Position numbers and translations under genes: made by a program
The notes under the pieces: model-generated
Database searches by the model: none
Told to the model about the DNA's origin: nothing
Seen by the model: the letters and a program-made list of their open reading frames with translations, nothing else
Shown: one piece after another, positions 1 through 12,659 of the stretch
Layout: each line of letters begins with the position of its first letter
Numbering within the stretch: position 1 is the stretch's first letter
From: Ascaris suum
Lineage: Eukaryota; Nematoda; Chromadorea; Rhabditida; Ascarididae
Length of the DNA: 64,000 nucleotides
NCBI GenBank assembly: GCA_013433145.1
Contig: CM024182.1
Span: forward strand, 1,846,501 to 1,910,500
Direction of reading: 5' to 3'

Positions 1-2805
1 GTTGGGCGATCGCGTTTAAAAAAAGAGAACGTTCATCAAAATATTGGATGTCTTTCAAATGCTTTTATCATAGTGACCTTCTAGGTTTAGAAGAAGGGTG
101 GAGAGGGGTTGCCCTCACAAAGGTTACCTAATTTTAACCGGTCTGGCGAATAATTTTAATAAGGAAGGTGTAAAAATTATAAACCGTAACTAGCAGTATC
201 CACTATATTTGGTCTCTGTGAATTTGAAACGACTATCCAGCCGGGTGACTAGACAGCCAGGTGACCAAATTGTTCACCTCAATTCATGGTGTCTAAAGTT
301 GGACAGGAGAAGAAATCGACAATTCGGTTGAAATATTCAAAACATTTTCGAGAAATGAGATGAAGTGCTATGAGGCAAATTTTATAGCTAATATTTAACG
401 AATACAATGTGAAACGATTGTAATTTGATGATTAATCACCTAATTTAAGCACCAATATTTGCTTTCAGAGTTTTAAAGAAGTGTAATAAAGCGTTAGAGT
501 GGAATTTTTTTTATCCACCAAGATAATAACCGAACTAAAGAATCTATGACTCTCTCAAATCCAAACATTTTTTTCACTTTTATTTTCAAAGTTCTTCTTT
601 TAAATTTATTTTTCAACGATAATTATTAAATATAGGTTTGCGCATATGTCATTCGGTTATGGACCGATATTGTTCTCTAGTTTTGCTTATATGCCGATAT
701 CATATTTCGATTATCAAATAAACGATATTTTAGTCGTACACCAACGTTTCTATGTAATCTTTTTTTTTTTGTTTAGAAATTCCACTATATTCGAGCCTGA
801 CAAATGATTTGGCTTAAGTGTTCTTGGTTTTTTTCATACCGTCGTTTTTTTCCTACAGCCGAATATTTCCACCAACCAATGCATATTTGGTCGCGGACAA
901 TCATTCATCAGCTTGAAAATTCCACTGGGATGATTTCGAAAAAAAATGCAAAGATTTGCTAGTTAGGCTCAAATTCGGCTCGACGAGTTGGGTGGCATTT
1001 TTTATTTTCTATCAAAAAAAATGCAAATATTTTCTACTTTCGATGTCGAAGATCATATAGTCTGTCATATATGGATTGCCTTTACTTTCTTGTTTATCAG
1101 CATTCGTTTGTATTCAAATTTAAGGGACGAGGGATGTATTCAAATTAAAACGTTACATTTCTCTATCATCCTTTATCTAATTCACACTTTTGAGTTCATA
1201 GTTGTTTTTTTTTGAAGTCTACAACAGTAAGGCTTCATTATTCAATATAAGTTTTTGAGTCGTTTAGAGGAACGAAAAGAATTTTTTTGTTTACGTGATT
1301 TTAGAGCAAAATTAGCGATATTTGCGAATATTTTGGAAAATGGTCGAATAATAGTTGATTGACCATAATATCAATAGAAATTTTTTCATTAATCTACTCT
1401 TTGAGCAATAATAAGACCTTAACGCTTCAAATTTCAATGAATAATTTTTAGTTTGTTTATCGTCGTTTTTGAAATGAATACATTCATTTGTTAAGAAATT
1501 TTCGCTCAGAATTAAATGTTTTTTTTTTCGGATTTGTTTTGAAGAAATAGCGGAATATAAGGATATTTTATGAGCTTTTCTTGCAAAATCGATAAATTCT
1601 AAGGGCAAGAATTATGCTTCTATTTAGACTCAGAATACTCTATCAAACTAAATATTGGTCTAGTACTTTATTATTTCTTTGTTCATTTCGTCCAAAACGC
1701 TTCAAAAAAAAAGAGTGCGGACATAGAAATCATCGTAAATAATTATTGTCGAATTTATTAAGCTCATGCAATTTGAATTTATTATTAAAGGAAGATTCAT
1801 TGAGGTGATGGAGCTGCAATAAAAATTTTTTGCCTCGATAAAATTGATCAGTAATTTCGTTATTGTTCATTAGTACTTCTTCTTTTTCATGCGTCTATTT
1901 ATTTCAAACTTGAATTGGTATAATGCCAGGAAGTGTTGGTAAGATGCCAGATTAACTGACTGAAGTGATGCTATTTAAAATTAACATATGTCGAGAGACC
2001 TCCCAAGGATCAGCATCAGGGACAGAAATCAAAACGAGGCATAGACTCTAGAAAAACCTAGGTCTAGTTAAAATTACCTTTGTAACAATACTATATAGAT
2101 TTTTAGTAGAAGTATTTAAAAATAATTCGAAGATGTGCTCACCTATAACAGCAGTAGGGCTTCACTATTCAACATAATACTCTTAACTATTTCAGCTCAT
2201 TTAACAATCTTCTCGAGTGACTTATATTATCCTCTTTTCAAAAATTTTAATATGTAAATGAATAAATAATTACGATACCATTTCATAGATCAGTAATAAC
2301 ACTTCATTACATTATTTATAATATGAATTCAAAGATTATAACACATTATCGATTTATAATAAATGACGTCATTGTCATTGTTTCAACTGTATCAATATGC
2401 ATTTTACTGATACAATGATATTGATAAAATTCGATATTTGTTTGTTTTCGTTCGCTCAAAGAAGTCACACCTATTGATGATAAATGGTGTTTATTTGAAT
2501 CTCTCTTATAAAGTATGGAGACAATCAATCAACGGCTATAAAAAAACAAATCAATTTTTTTTTGCAATTTACTTATGAAAGAAATCAACCGAAACCGCTT
2601 CGATCAATCAAAATATTCTTCAATTTGCAATATGCATGAACGTAAAATAATCTTTAATATTTCGATTTTTTCTTCAAGTTTTAATTTCTAATTATAGAAA
2701 TTAAATGAAATTGAAGATAGAAATTCAAATGAAATTATAAAAGAATGATCGTATAGAGTTCAATTTTTGAGCAAATTTCAATAAGAAGTTCTTTTTTTTT
2801 TGCAG
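1..2805. other. AT-rich upstream region of gene A
   Basis: I find no supportable gene here. The first recognisable exon downstream (2806) begins in phase 0 in mid-protein, so the signal-peptide exon of gene A should lie in this stretch or beyond the left edge. I looked for a start codon followed by a hydrophobic run and a phase-0 GT donor and found no convincing case. A short repeated phrase occurs at about 1223-1250 and again at about 2146-2180 (a GGCTTCA(T/C)TATTCAA core). Most of the rest is homopolymer-rich AT sequence typical of introns and intergenic DNA in this window. Confidence 0.5.
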
Positions 2806-5800
2806 CCATCTGTGACGAGTGATGATTGTATGGAACGGCGAGATTTTCTTAACACATTTGATGCTTTTACGAGTTGCCTTAGCGGCAATATAACCGAAAA
2901 TTATAAAGAAATCTCAAGTGAGCTCAAATATCATACAAGGTTAGTGTTTTGATTTAGAATTATTAAACATTATTTGAATAGTAATTAATGACTCAATAGG
3001 AAACTTATTTCCGAAATAGAAATTAATGCTAAGTAATGGAAAACCGTCTACCTATCAATAGTGATGATGAATTTATTACTGGAGTGAATGAAAAAAAAAA
3101 CTGGCCAAAAGCCTCATTCGCACAGCAAAAGAGTACGAGTAAAAATATATCAGAAAGCACTAATACGAAAGGCATTTTAATGATTTCGCTCACCGTTGTA
3201 ACTACCTCACTAATTCATAAAAAAACAGTAAAATACCTGTGTACTTGTAATAATATATTCAAATTTTGATTTGTTTGAACCTTGATAAAGTCCGATATGA
3301 TTTTCTCCGATGAGCATTCGTTTTTATCCGAGACGTCCATATAAATTGAAAAACCAAGTAACTGAAAAGTGCATAGCAATTTTTAGGTATTCTCGATAAT
3401 TAGAATTGTTTTCAAAATTCGTTAATTTTAATATGGGAGAGAGGTGGGGGGGGGGGGGGGAGAAGAGTGATAGCTTATATATTGTGCTCAATTGAAATGA
3501 TTATTAATTTTATTGTCTGCTTAACAAAAGCTATCAAATATATACACGTACAAACATAAATACATACATATAGGACTCTTCATAGTTGCAGATTTACAAA
3601 AAAAAAAAAAAAAGAACAGAAATAAAGAGACAACAAACGATCGTACAATTTTACATCAGTGTATTCAACTTTTTTAAAATCTAATTTTTATTGCCTATGT
3701 TTAATTTTTACGGTAATTTATGAAATTAGTTGACCTATTAATCAGAACTGCAAAAGCGGATGTAGCTTCGTCATGAGCTTTTTCGTTGCCTCTTTGTCGA
3801 TATTTTTATCCATTCACGTTTTCTTATTATTGTACAAGTGCTTATCCATAGTGATATTGCACTGAATAAGATGATATCATATCATTGAATTGGAAATTAT
3901 CATTGCATTAGACGCTATCAAATATTTACGATATCAATTACAAAGTGGAAATAAATTGAATTTAATAAATGTTGGAAGAATATTTCAATATGGTAGTTGT
4001 TATAAATTTTAAACGATATTATTATATTGTTGACTTAGCACATTTATTTTCATTTACAAACGACTTAGAAAAATTTAAAACGATCTTATCGAATAAAAAC
4101 GTAATATCTACTTTCCTGCAGTATATTTTAATGAGGATATTTTAAATTACCTGTTGGAGCAAAAAAAAAAGACACAAACATCACAAATGGAACGAAAAAA
4201 AAGCTTTTAATTCCTAAACAATTTTGTATTGGATATTTATTTCGTTGTTTCATTCAAGAATTTTTTTTTTTTGAAGAAAATTTTGATAATTGTATGATCA
4301 TTACGATAGAGGAAGACTTTCAATGCACATAATTCCCCCTCTTTCTATCCATCATTAATTTTTTCATTGCGATTATTTTTTTTTCTTTCAGTTTTTTCGT
4401 CCTTTATTAATGTGAATGATATCAAGAAGTCTCTAGAATGATATAAGTGAATTTTAAAACATATCAACGACATTTGCGTGATCGATATATTCTCATATCA
4501 TTCACTAATAAATCAAGCATGATCGTCGCTTAACATTATCTCCTTTCATTTTTATTATAATTTATTCACTCCATATTTATATACATAATCACAACAGCTC
4601 TCATTACATTTTAAAATCCATTTCATTGTTTCCTCTAGAGGGGTAATGTCATTTCATTGGAATTTTATCGACTACTATAATTCAGCAATTAATGAAACGG
4701 AAATCGTAGAATTGCTCTTATACGATTACAAAATCTCTAACATTCTATAAGAAAGTAATCGACTAAAATATCGCTAAAAATATATTCGGAAAAAAATATT
4801 TGTCTATTAAAAAAAAACGACGAAATTATCCTCTCAAAATGAACGTGAATTGAGATCTACTATCTATTCATTGGTTCTTAGTTGTTTTTCTTTTCATAAT
4901 GCCATACGTTGTAATTGCTTCTTCCTTTATGCTGAATTCAAATTACTTTGTATTATCAGTAAAATGCAAATTTTTGACTTAATAGAAGTATTTGTTCTAA
5001 CAAACTCTCCGCGTTTCTCGTCTCGATGTTGATAACTCTCTAGCATAAAAAATTTCATGGCTATCTTGAGGAATATTCGATTAATTCCCACTTTTTTTTT
5101 TGCAAATCCTATTTGAATTTTTCATTGAGCTAAAGAGTAGCAAATAAACCTCAGGTTTTCTAGAAAACATCTAAGAACATCAGAATAACCCGATACTCCT
5201 TTATCTGATGCTTCATCGCCTCCCCTACCTGTCCCCTTCCCCTCCGTCCACCTAGATGATAAATTATCTGCGGAAAGTCTCGAAATTTACGAGCTTTCTG
5301 CAGATATAAAGTCGTTTGATAATGCGCCGTTTTTCGAACTTACAACGACTAAAACTCGGGGCTTACTTTCGAGATTTATAACAGCTCAATAATATCATAA
5401 AGACTAACAAACATGTATAAGAATACTGAAAATTTAAGGGAAGCTGTCACAACATGTTTTGCATCGAATGGACGCGATAAATTCCCAATGAATGGACGTT
5501 GCGCTATGAATCCATCTGAATTGAATGAAAAAGCATGGGATAAGAATGGTCCGTTAAGAGATTGCAAACTATGCCGAACGGTGAATATATTTATTTCAAT
5601 TTATTTATTTTTTTTTTGTAGATTTCTTATTAATGCTTTAATTTAATGTTTAGTGATGTAAATTTTTTCTTTTTTCCATTTCAAAAAAAAAAATTCTAAG
5701 GAATTTTCCCACAAATTATGAGAATAATAAACATTTAATGCAAATAAAATATGAAAAATAATATTTATTTATTTGAGATTTTAAATGAAATCTTCTAAGA

Positions 5801-8800
5801 TTAAAGAAATTATAATATTTATAATCCATCAAGTACGAGAAAAACCTTCAGTATAATCAAAAATCTACTCAATTGAAGTTTGCTATACGTACTTACTTAT
5901 GTGGTAGCCAAAGGATATGTCTACAAAAATAATTTCAGTATCATAATTTGTCAAGTATGTATGAAATATTTCTATTGCTTACCAAAGATCGGCGACCTTT
6001 TACTCATAAAGCCATGGTTATTTAACCATGCGACTATGATACCTTTTAAATGATAAATTAACGATAACTGACGATAATTATTCAGATGAATACTGTTTGA
6101 ATTATAGTTTGCGAGCGCAATCGTTACCGCAACGCTCTATACACCACCGGAAGAGGCGAGGTGTTTTCTAGCTGAGATCGTAGAGGCGGTTCTACGTGAA
6201 GGCGTCAATTGTATCTTAAAAAAGGATCCTGCATTTCCAGGACTACCACCGCCTGTGATCGAGAAACCATCTCAAGAACAAATCGCTGATCTGTTAGCTA
6301 TTATTTCATCATACTTTCCACTTTCATGGCGTAGATATGTATATAAATCAATTTTTCCTCAATCTTATACATTAACTTCGTCGATTTTTTTTCCAATTTA
6401 TGAAAGAGAATGAAAACTACCGGTTGTTTTTCGAGTAGATAATTAATTCTATAAGCATATTTTTGTCTTTGATTTTCTGCAAATGATCGGCAATATAAGA
6501 TAATATATCAAAGTAAAATTCCTCAATTATTCTTAGAATATTCAGAGAACTGATTACTTTGTTAGATGAAAACGATAAAGAGTACATATCGATATTATCT
6601 TATACAATTTTTCTGAGGATACCAACATTTATAATGAATAAACGTTTATCATCTTTACATTTTTCATCGAAATTTCGACGATAAAAGAATTGTTTATTTT
6701 TTATTTTATTCATTCAAAATATTTTTCAATGATTGCATTGAAATCTACAATTATTTCATTTGTATAGTTCATTTTTCATCATAATTAAAATGAGGAGAAT
6801 ATAGTTTTCATTATTATTTATAAAGGCTATGAAAAATTAAGTCTGCTAAGAATATTTCATAATGTTCTTCGATTTATTTCGCAAGAAAATTATTCATCAA
6901 TTAAGTAAGTAAATCCCTCTAAATTGACCTATCGAAGTTGCAGAGAGATATTTTCTAGCATAAAAGCAATATTCGATTAAATGAACTAGTGCTTAGCTAA
7001 AATTTCATCAGATATTTTTTTTTTTTTTTTTGATATTATATTTAGACGATTGATTGATTATGATGTTGATTTTCAATGCGTAACGTCGGATATTGACCAA
7101 TGGTCATCATCACAACCTGGAGAGGGAATGCATCGAAATTTATTTTTTTTTAATGAATAAATTTCAAATATTATATTTTTGAGAAGAAATGAAATCATTT
7201 GAGAGGATCATTTGAGAAGAAATGAAATATTTTTTTATATGGCTTAGTCAAAAGTATTTAGTGAAATTCCCTTTAGACAATCAACGAAGAAAGAATCGGG
7301 TCGACCGGTCCAGTGCTTCAGAAAATTCTTCTCGGCTAATAGGGGCGTAACCATATAAAAAGTACTTTTACAACCTATCGACGTCATCTTTGGGAGAAAA
7401 ATATTGTGTCAACGGTAATAGGAGATAACATCGCACTGATTTTTGGCTCATTTCTTAATCTTTTATATTATCGAATTTATTAGCTAATTTTATATTATGT
7501 AAAAAACTTTACTAAATATTAAATCACAAGTTATTTATTTGTTTGTTTTTTTTAGTGTCTCCGATATATCTGATTATATAATTATCAAAAGCCGTGTCAA
7601 ACAATGTTCTCAAAACGATAGCACAGCAGCCACCGCTACCGAAAAATGCCTCGAGAAAGAATTTCCCGGACATCTTGATGCATATAATAAAGGTGAGCAA
7701 TTTTTGCTTTAAGATTTCTACTCGTATGTAACACATCATAGTGTAGTGAATGTAAATCGTAAAAAAGAGTCAATGCCTCATCGCATACATATTATTTCGA
7801 AATTTACGCACCATAAGGGAAGATTGGCAACTGGGTCTATTGAACATCGCCGATAGCGATCAGATATCCGCCTTGTTCTGAACTTGCCATAATACATTGA
7901 ATGTTGCTGTCGTTGTAATTATTTTTTATTGCAATTTATGGATTGTGCTGCGATTCTGGCAGCGGCGACATTGAAGAGGGAGGTCCAATTTGGAACATGA
8001 AGGCACATCAAGATGGTAGAAGTGGTTTACTGGGGAGCACAAAGGCTCTCAAGCTGGGTAGAACAGAAACGGGTGAAGAGTGATGAAGGCCAGTGCCGAA
8101 ATGCCGATTGGAGAACTGACGAATGCAGACTGACACTGACGGGCTGAATCCCCACTTATATAGACCTCAGATATCGCCTGGGCGACACGGGAGCACATAA
8201 GTCGATCAGTGGCATTAAGAATAATCGACTATACGAGCAGATGTGATCACTATAGTGATCGATCACAAGCAGATATCTTGGGTTTGCTCTTCAGCACCAT
8301 ACTCAACTGATTGATAAATTTGATAACTCGTTCGTTTAACGAAAATATTTATCCATCAGCTAAAAATTTGCAAAATCAATCAAAGGTATATTTTCGACTT
8401 TAAAGTATTGCCGACAGCTTATTGTTGAATGTGAATGGAAATGAAATTCGAGATTATAAGAGGATAGAAATTTTGTTGCCTCAAGTTGTAGTTTTAGAGC
8501 CGGCATCTGACCTCTGTTTCGAAATAAAAATTGCAAATAATTTTGAAATTGAGAAATTATGAAAATTAAAAAAAAAAACGAAATCTTTTCATTTTATGCA
8601 TAATTTTATAGAGGTCAGCCCATAAAATTGAGAACTGAGGCAATAGTATCGCTATCGGTTGTTATTACTATCTTATAATCGTCCAACTCTGTAAATATGA
8701 TTTCTGCTATGCTCTTCGTTGAATGATTGATTGTTTTATTTAATAAACCTCTCGATTGAAATTCCTTTCTGAAATGTTTTTTTTTTTTGCTTACATCAAT

Positions 8801-11800
8801 ATAGGTGAATTATTTAGCTATTTAAACTGCACTTATTAAATTGTAACTTTTTTTGAATTAAGTGATCGCTTAGAAGTAGAGAAATTATAATTCTACGAAA
8901 AGTAATATTGAAATAATTTCAGTGGTACGAAATTGTGGAAATTTGATTCCAATACGATGTCGTAAAGCATTGAATAAAGCGAAGAGTGCTGTTTGTGGTT
9001 GTGTTCAAGATGCACGTAGAGAAGTACGAAGACGTTTCGAAGGTCTCACTAATTCGATCAAAATGGTGCATATTTGAAATTTTCTTTGTCATGCTTTTGA
9101 AAGAAGAAAAAAATAATCATCATACTCTCATTGATATTTCTAAATCAACGGAAAAGATGAAAAGAAAATAATGCGAGAAAAAAAAAACGATGAATACTAT
9201 ATGAATGAAAAATTTTTCATTCGTTTGATGCAATTTTTTTTTTCAAATCATTCCATTGGTTTAAATTTTTAGATGCTTCGATGCGCTTAAGATTGAAATA
9301 CTTTTTAAAGAATTTTTCCTTTAAAGTAGGATAGATTTTTAGTATTTTAGTACCTATGTTTGGATATAAGACTTCCACGCCGCTAACAATCATTATGTAT
9401 GGAACCTGATGATTTTCGCGTCCGAAATAATGTTTTGCAAGTTATCAGAACGAATTTTGCAACTCTCATTTAATTTCCTTTGCAACAACTGCAACAAACA
9501 ATGCAATTTGCAATAAGAATACCTCAAAATTGCAATCGCCCTTTTAGTTTTACTTCCTCATATAATAGTGCAATTATCGCATGCATTATATGTATAGACA
9601 AAAATTTATAGGCAGAATACAAGAACCGAATTCAAAAATAATAATAGTTAGAAAAGGAAGCTATCATATGAAATTTGTTACGAATGGCGTTATTTAGTTG
9701 TGATACGATTGCATTGTTATGCATGCATTATTTTTAAGTGAGAAGTGATTGAATTAGTTGTTCATTGAAAGTGATCACAGAGGCACATATTGTGCAGAAT
9801 TCTTGGCGTGTTTTCTCATTTTTTAAATTTTTGCTAATTTTCTTTGCAATTTTTGTAATCTTTTTCATTCTAAGCTTTCGACGATTTTCTTAAAGGCTGT
9901 TGAAACAAAGACGATACATGGAAAAGCAATTGGAAAAGGAAGCAAAATCGAAAATTGTGTGGATGAAATAAGAAGTTTTATGTAAGTTTATTTAACTTTG
10001 TAGTTTTTTTTGAACTTATTGTTACTTTATAACTAGTAGATTCTTTAAATTCATTTTTTTCTTTATTACTTACAAAATCTATAAGAGTAGTTGAAGATCG
10101 ATATCGTCCCTATATTTTAAAAATTATTTTCAATTAGAGAGGAATGTTGCCTTCTATTACTTCGGCTGTCTGTCATCCCACTGATTCACTCAATTCTTCC
10201 ACAAATCATCGGTCAAAGGTTGTTCTAAGGTCACTATATTTGTGTACATGCTCACACCTGTGTGCTTTTCCCTCTATCCGGTACTTTCAGCAAACTTTTT
10301 GCATGAATCTCATTGACAATTGGACGGTGAAAGCCGCCTTCCGCTCTCTTCACCCCTCCCCTCCCCTCCCCTCCCCCCCCCCCAAAAAAAACATATAAGC
10401 GCAAAATCTGCAGCAAATAGGTTTCTCTACAATATAGATCTTTAGTGATCATATCTTGAATATTTATACAAATAGATAGTATAATGTATTTAAATCATAT
10501 TAGGAACTTCTTTGTTGAAATTTTTGAAATTTTATAGCATAAGATTTTTCAATTATAAATTTTAATTGTATGATTACGTTCGTTATAATAAAAATAGAAA
10601 TGATATACAATATTTATAGGAAAACAGATACTAACGATTGGTATGAAGTGATAGATTCAGCGACAGGTAAATGCTTAAAAAGCAATCCTATGCGTAAAAC
10701 TGTTGGTATTAAGCCATTACTTCACATTGGATGTAAAAAGGTAAGCTTTGATTTAAGCGCTCATTAATGACTTTAAAAAAAAATCATAAAATTTTGAATT
10801 TAAGCAATATAATATTGATGAATATTTTTTTAAAACCTTTTTTTTTTTAGTATATGCAAATAATCTCATTACTTATTTTACAATTTCTATAGCATATCAT
10901 TTATCAAATATTTCTAGATAAATACTCGAAAAAATATTATTGTTTTATTAATAAATTATAAACGTTTAATTGATTAACAAATTTTTCTATAGATGAAAAA
11001 ATATCTCTCGTTGAAATAAATAAAATCATACGAAAAATAGAATATCTCAACGTTACTGTTAGAATTTCACAAAGTAATGAGATGAAGGGAAATCTCTTTT
11101 TTTTTGGCATTTCTCCTATAAATTTTGTTGATGAACGGAGAAAAACTCATACATTATGGCGACTTTTTTTACGTACGCAAAGAAATGAACTATTGTTTTT
11201 TTTTTCTTTTTTTTTCCACTTATTTGTCTCTTCTCTTATTTTCTTCACTTAAAAAAAAAAACTTTTCCTTTGAGGAAAAATTATCAGGCTGCAATTATTA
11301 TCATCATATTTTATCTTTTTCTTTTTACTTAATGATATCGATATCGAGTATGTTGGAATTTATTTGTATAATATAGTTTGTTTGAGATATAGTTTGAGTA
11401 TAATGGAATTTATTTCTTCATTATGTTATAAATCCTTTAATTGAACATATTTCTTGAATAGAAAAAGATTTTAAGTAAAGAGCCTCTTGAAATTCAGGTA
11501 AAAATAATAGGCTCACTTTTCGTTCATGAAAAAAAAAATTGGAAATAATGGAAAATCTTCGATTTTCACTTCATTTCTCCTCTTCTGATAAGGATTGATT
11601 CCATTGAATGTGTCTTATTGATTTGATTTCTTTTTTTTTTTTGGGGGGGGAGGGAAAAATTTATTCATTCTATGAATCATCTCAATTTTTCCCTTCTTCT
11701 TCCAAAAATTCTTATAAAAATTTCAATAAACGCATTTAATTCATAATAAAAAAAAGAGAAATTAATCTTAACAGAAGAATGAATTATTTGCTCGGTGAAA

Positions 11801-12550
11801 TGATTTCAACTTTTAAAAAAAAATTGCTATAAAATTGCCTTTACAAAGTGTAAACTTTTTGACTGTAAATGTTGATTTTATTTGTAATTATGAATATAAA
11901 ATTACAATTATCGATATTACTTAATGAAATAATAATTGTAAAAGAAAGTAATTCTGATGTAGTATTGAGATTCCGTAATAGAAAATAAGTGACTTCATAA
12001 TAGTGCTCTTTGAGGAGAAAAACTCATCAATTTCGATAATAATGCCTTCCTCGCATTTGAATTTTTTTTTTTTTTTTTGCAAAATGTAGCTTATATTGCT
12101 TCTTTTCATATCATATTTTTTCTTTACTGTTTTCTAAGAATTTTCTTCTAATTGTTTTTTTAAAGCGATAATAATTCATCATTTGCATCATTATTGAAAT
12201 TATTGTACGTTAAATAATTTTTATTAAATAAACTAAATAACTATAAAATTTGCATATATTAATAGGAGTATTTAATTATATTATTATTATTACTCTATTT
12301 ATTCAAAAAAAGAGAGATAATTTCACAAATATTCATTCAAATTTACAAATATTCATTCACCTTATATAAATTTACTTTTATGCAAATTTTTTTCTCTTTT
12401 TTTTTACATTTATACTAAACGAGAACTTTTTTTTAGGTTTTACTAGACAAATCTGGCTATTATATGAAAATGCTTAGCGAGGCGTTCGATTTTGTTGGAT
12501 TTCTTATTGAAGCGATAACGATTCATTCATCGCTAGTTTGTAATATGTAA
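2806..12550 (+). CDS. Gene A: cysteine-rich, probably secreted protein, paralogue of gene B (5' exon missing)
   Basis: Exons: 2806-2939, 5439-5580, 6108-6292, 7556-7692, 8923-9065, 9896-9981, 10620-10740 and 12437-12550 (TAA), giving 353 residues without the first exon. Each has an AG acceptor and GT donor, and the phases join without a stop. I found it by aligning with gene B: five of the eight exons have the same length, two others differ by one codon, and the last is five codons shorter. The shared core KAWDxNGPLRDCxxCRTFA falls across the second and third exons listed. There are 18 cysteines, with repeated C-x(13-15)-C-(I/L)-(L/E)-K units ending in FPG. No domain family is recognised. The protein starts inside the mature region (PSVTSDDC), so a signal-peptide exon like B's is expected upstream but was not found. 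The third exon uses a GTTAGC donor at 6293, chosen because it restores the frame and the alignment. Introns run from 527 to 2499 bases. Confidence 0.82.
5215..5252 (+). repeat. C-rich tract in gene A intron
   Basis: This run of CCCC groups (CCCCTACC, CCCCTTCCCC, CCGTCC) lies about 190 bases before the exon at 5439. The opposite strand has spaced G-runs that could form a weak quadruplex. No function is visible. Confidence 0.4.
7950..8310 (+). repeat. Dispersed repeat, copy 1 (inside gene A intron)
   Basis: This stretch of about 360 bases is GC-richer than its surroundings and aligns with 31645-31955 and 47515-47870 in the same orientation. Shared phrases include CAGATATCGCCTGGG, GAGCACATAAGTCGATCAGT, AATCGACTATACGAG and a terminal GGnTnnTCTTC(A/G)G. 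Copy 1 carries a perfect 16-bp palindrome at 8245-8260 (GATCACTATAGTGATC). No coding frame is shared by the three copies, so a non-autonomous mobile element or its relic is likely. It lies in the 7693-8922 intron of gene A. The ends are approximate. Confidence 0.65.
10346..10384 (+). repeat. CCCCT repeat and poly-C tract
   Basis: Several CCCCT units run into a block of about a dozen C residues, followed by poly-A, in the gene A intron 9982-10619. The complementary strand has four or more G4 runs separated by single bases, a classical quadruplex pattern, and the C strand could form an i-motif. It lies about 240 bases before the exon at 10620. Confidence 0.7.
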
Positions 12551-12653
12551 ATTCAATAGTTTATGCTTATTAATACGCTGCATATATTAAAGTCTATAAG
12601 TAAATTTTTGAAGAGATATAAATATCTATTTATTGATATATAAATTAGGGAGG

Positions 12654-12659
12654 AATAAA
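12654..12659 (+). terminator. Likely poly(A) signal of gene A
   Basis: AATAAA lies 104 bases past the TAA stop of gene A, a normal 3'UTR length for a compact gene. It is only inferred, since AATAAA is frequent by chance in such AT-rich DNA. Confidence 0.45.

Noticed and set aside
3036..3269. 77-codon plus-strand frame in the first visible gene A intron
   Set aside because: It is fairly protein-like at the start (RLPINSDDEFITGV) but has no acceptor or donor, no family and no counterpart in gene B.
6331..7160. Alternative end of gene A third listed exon near 6331 and a possible extra exon at 7047
   Set aside because: The later donors give a wrong phase or a stop, and no donor ends the 7047 segment well. 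The GTTAGC donor at 6293 joins to 7556 in frame and aligns with gene B.
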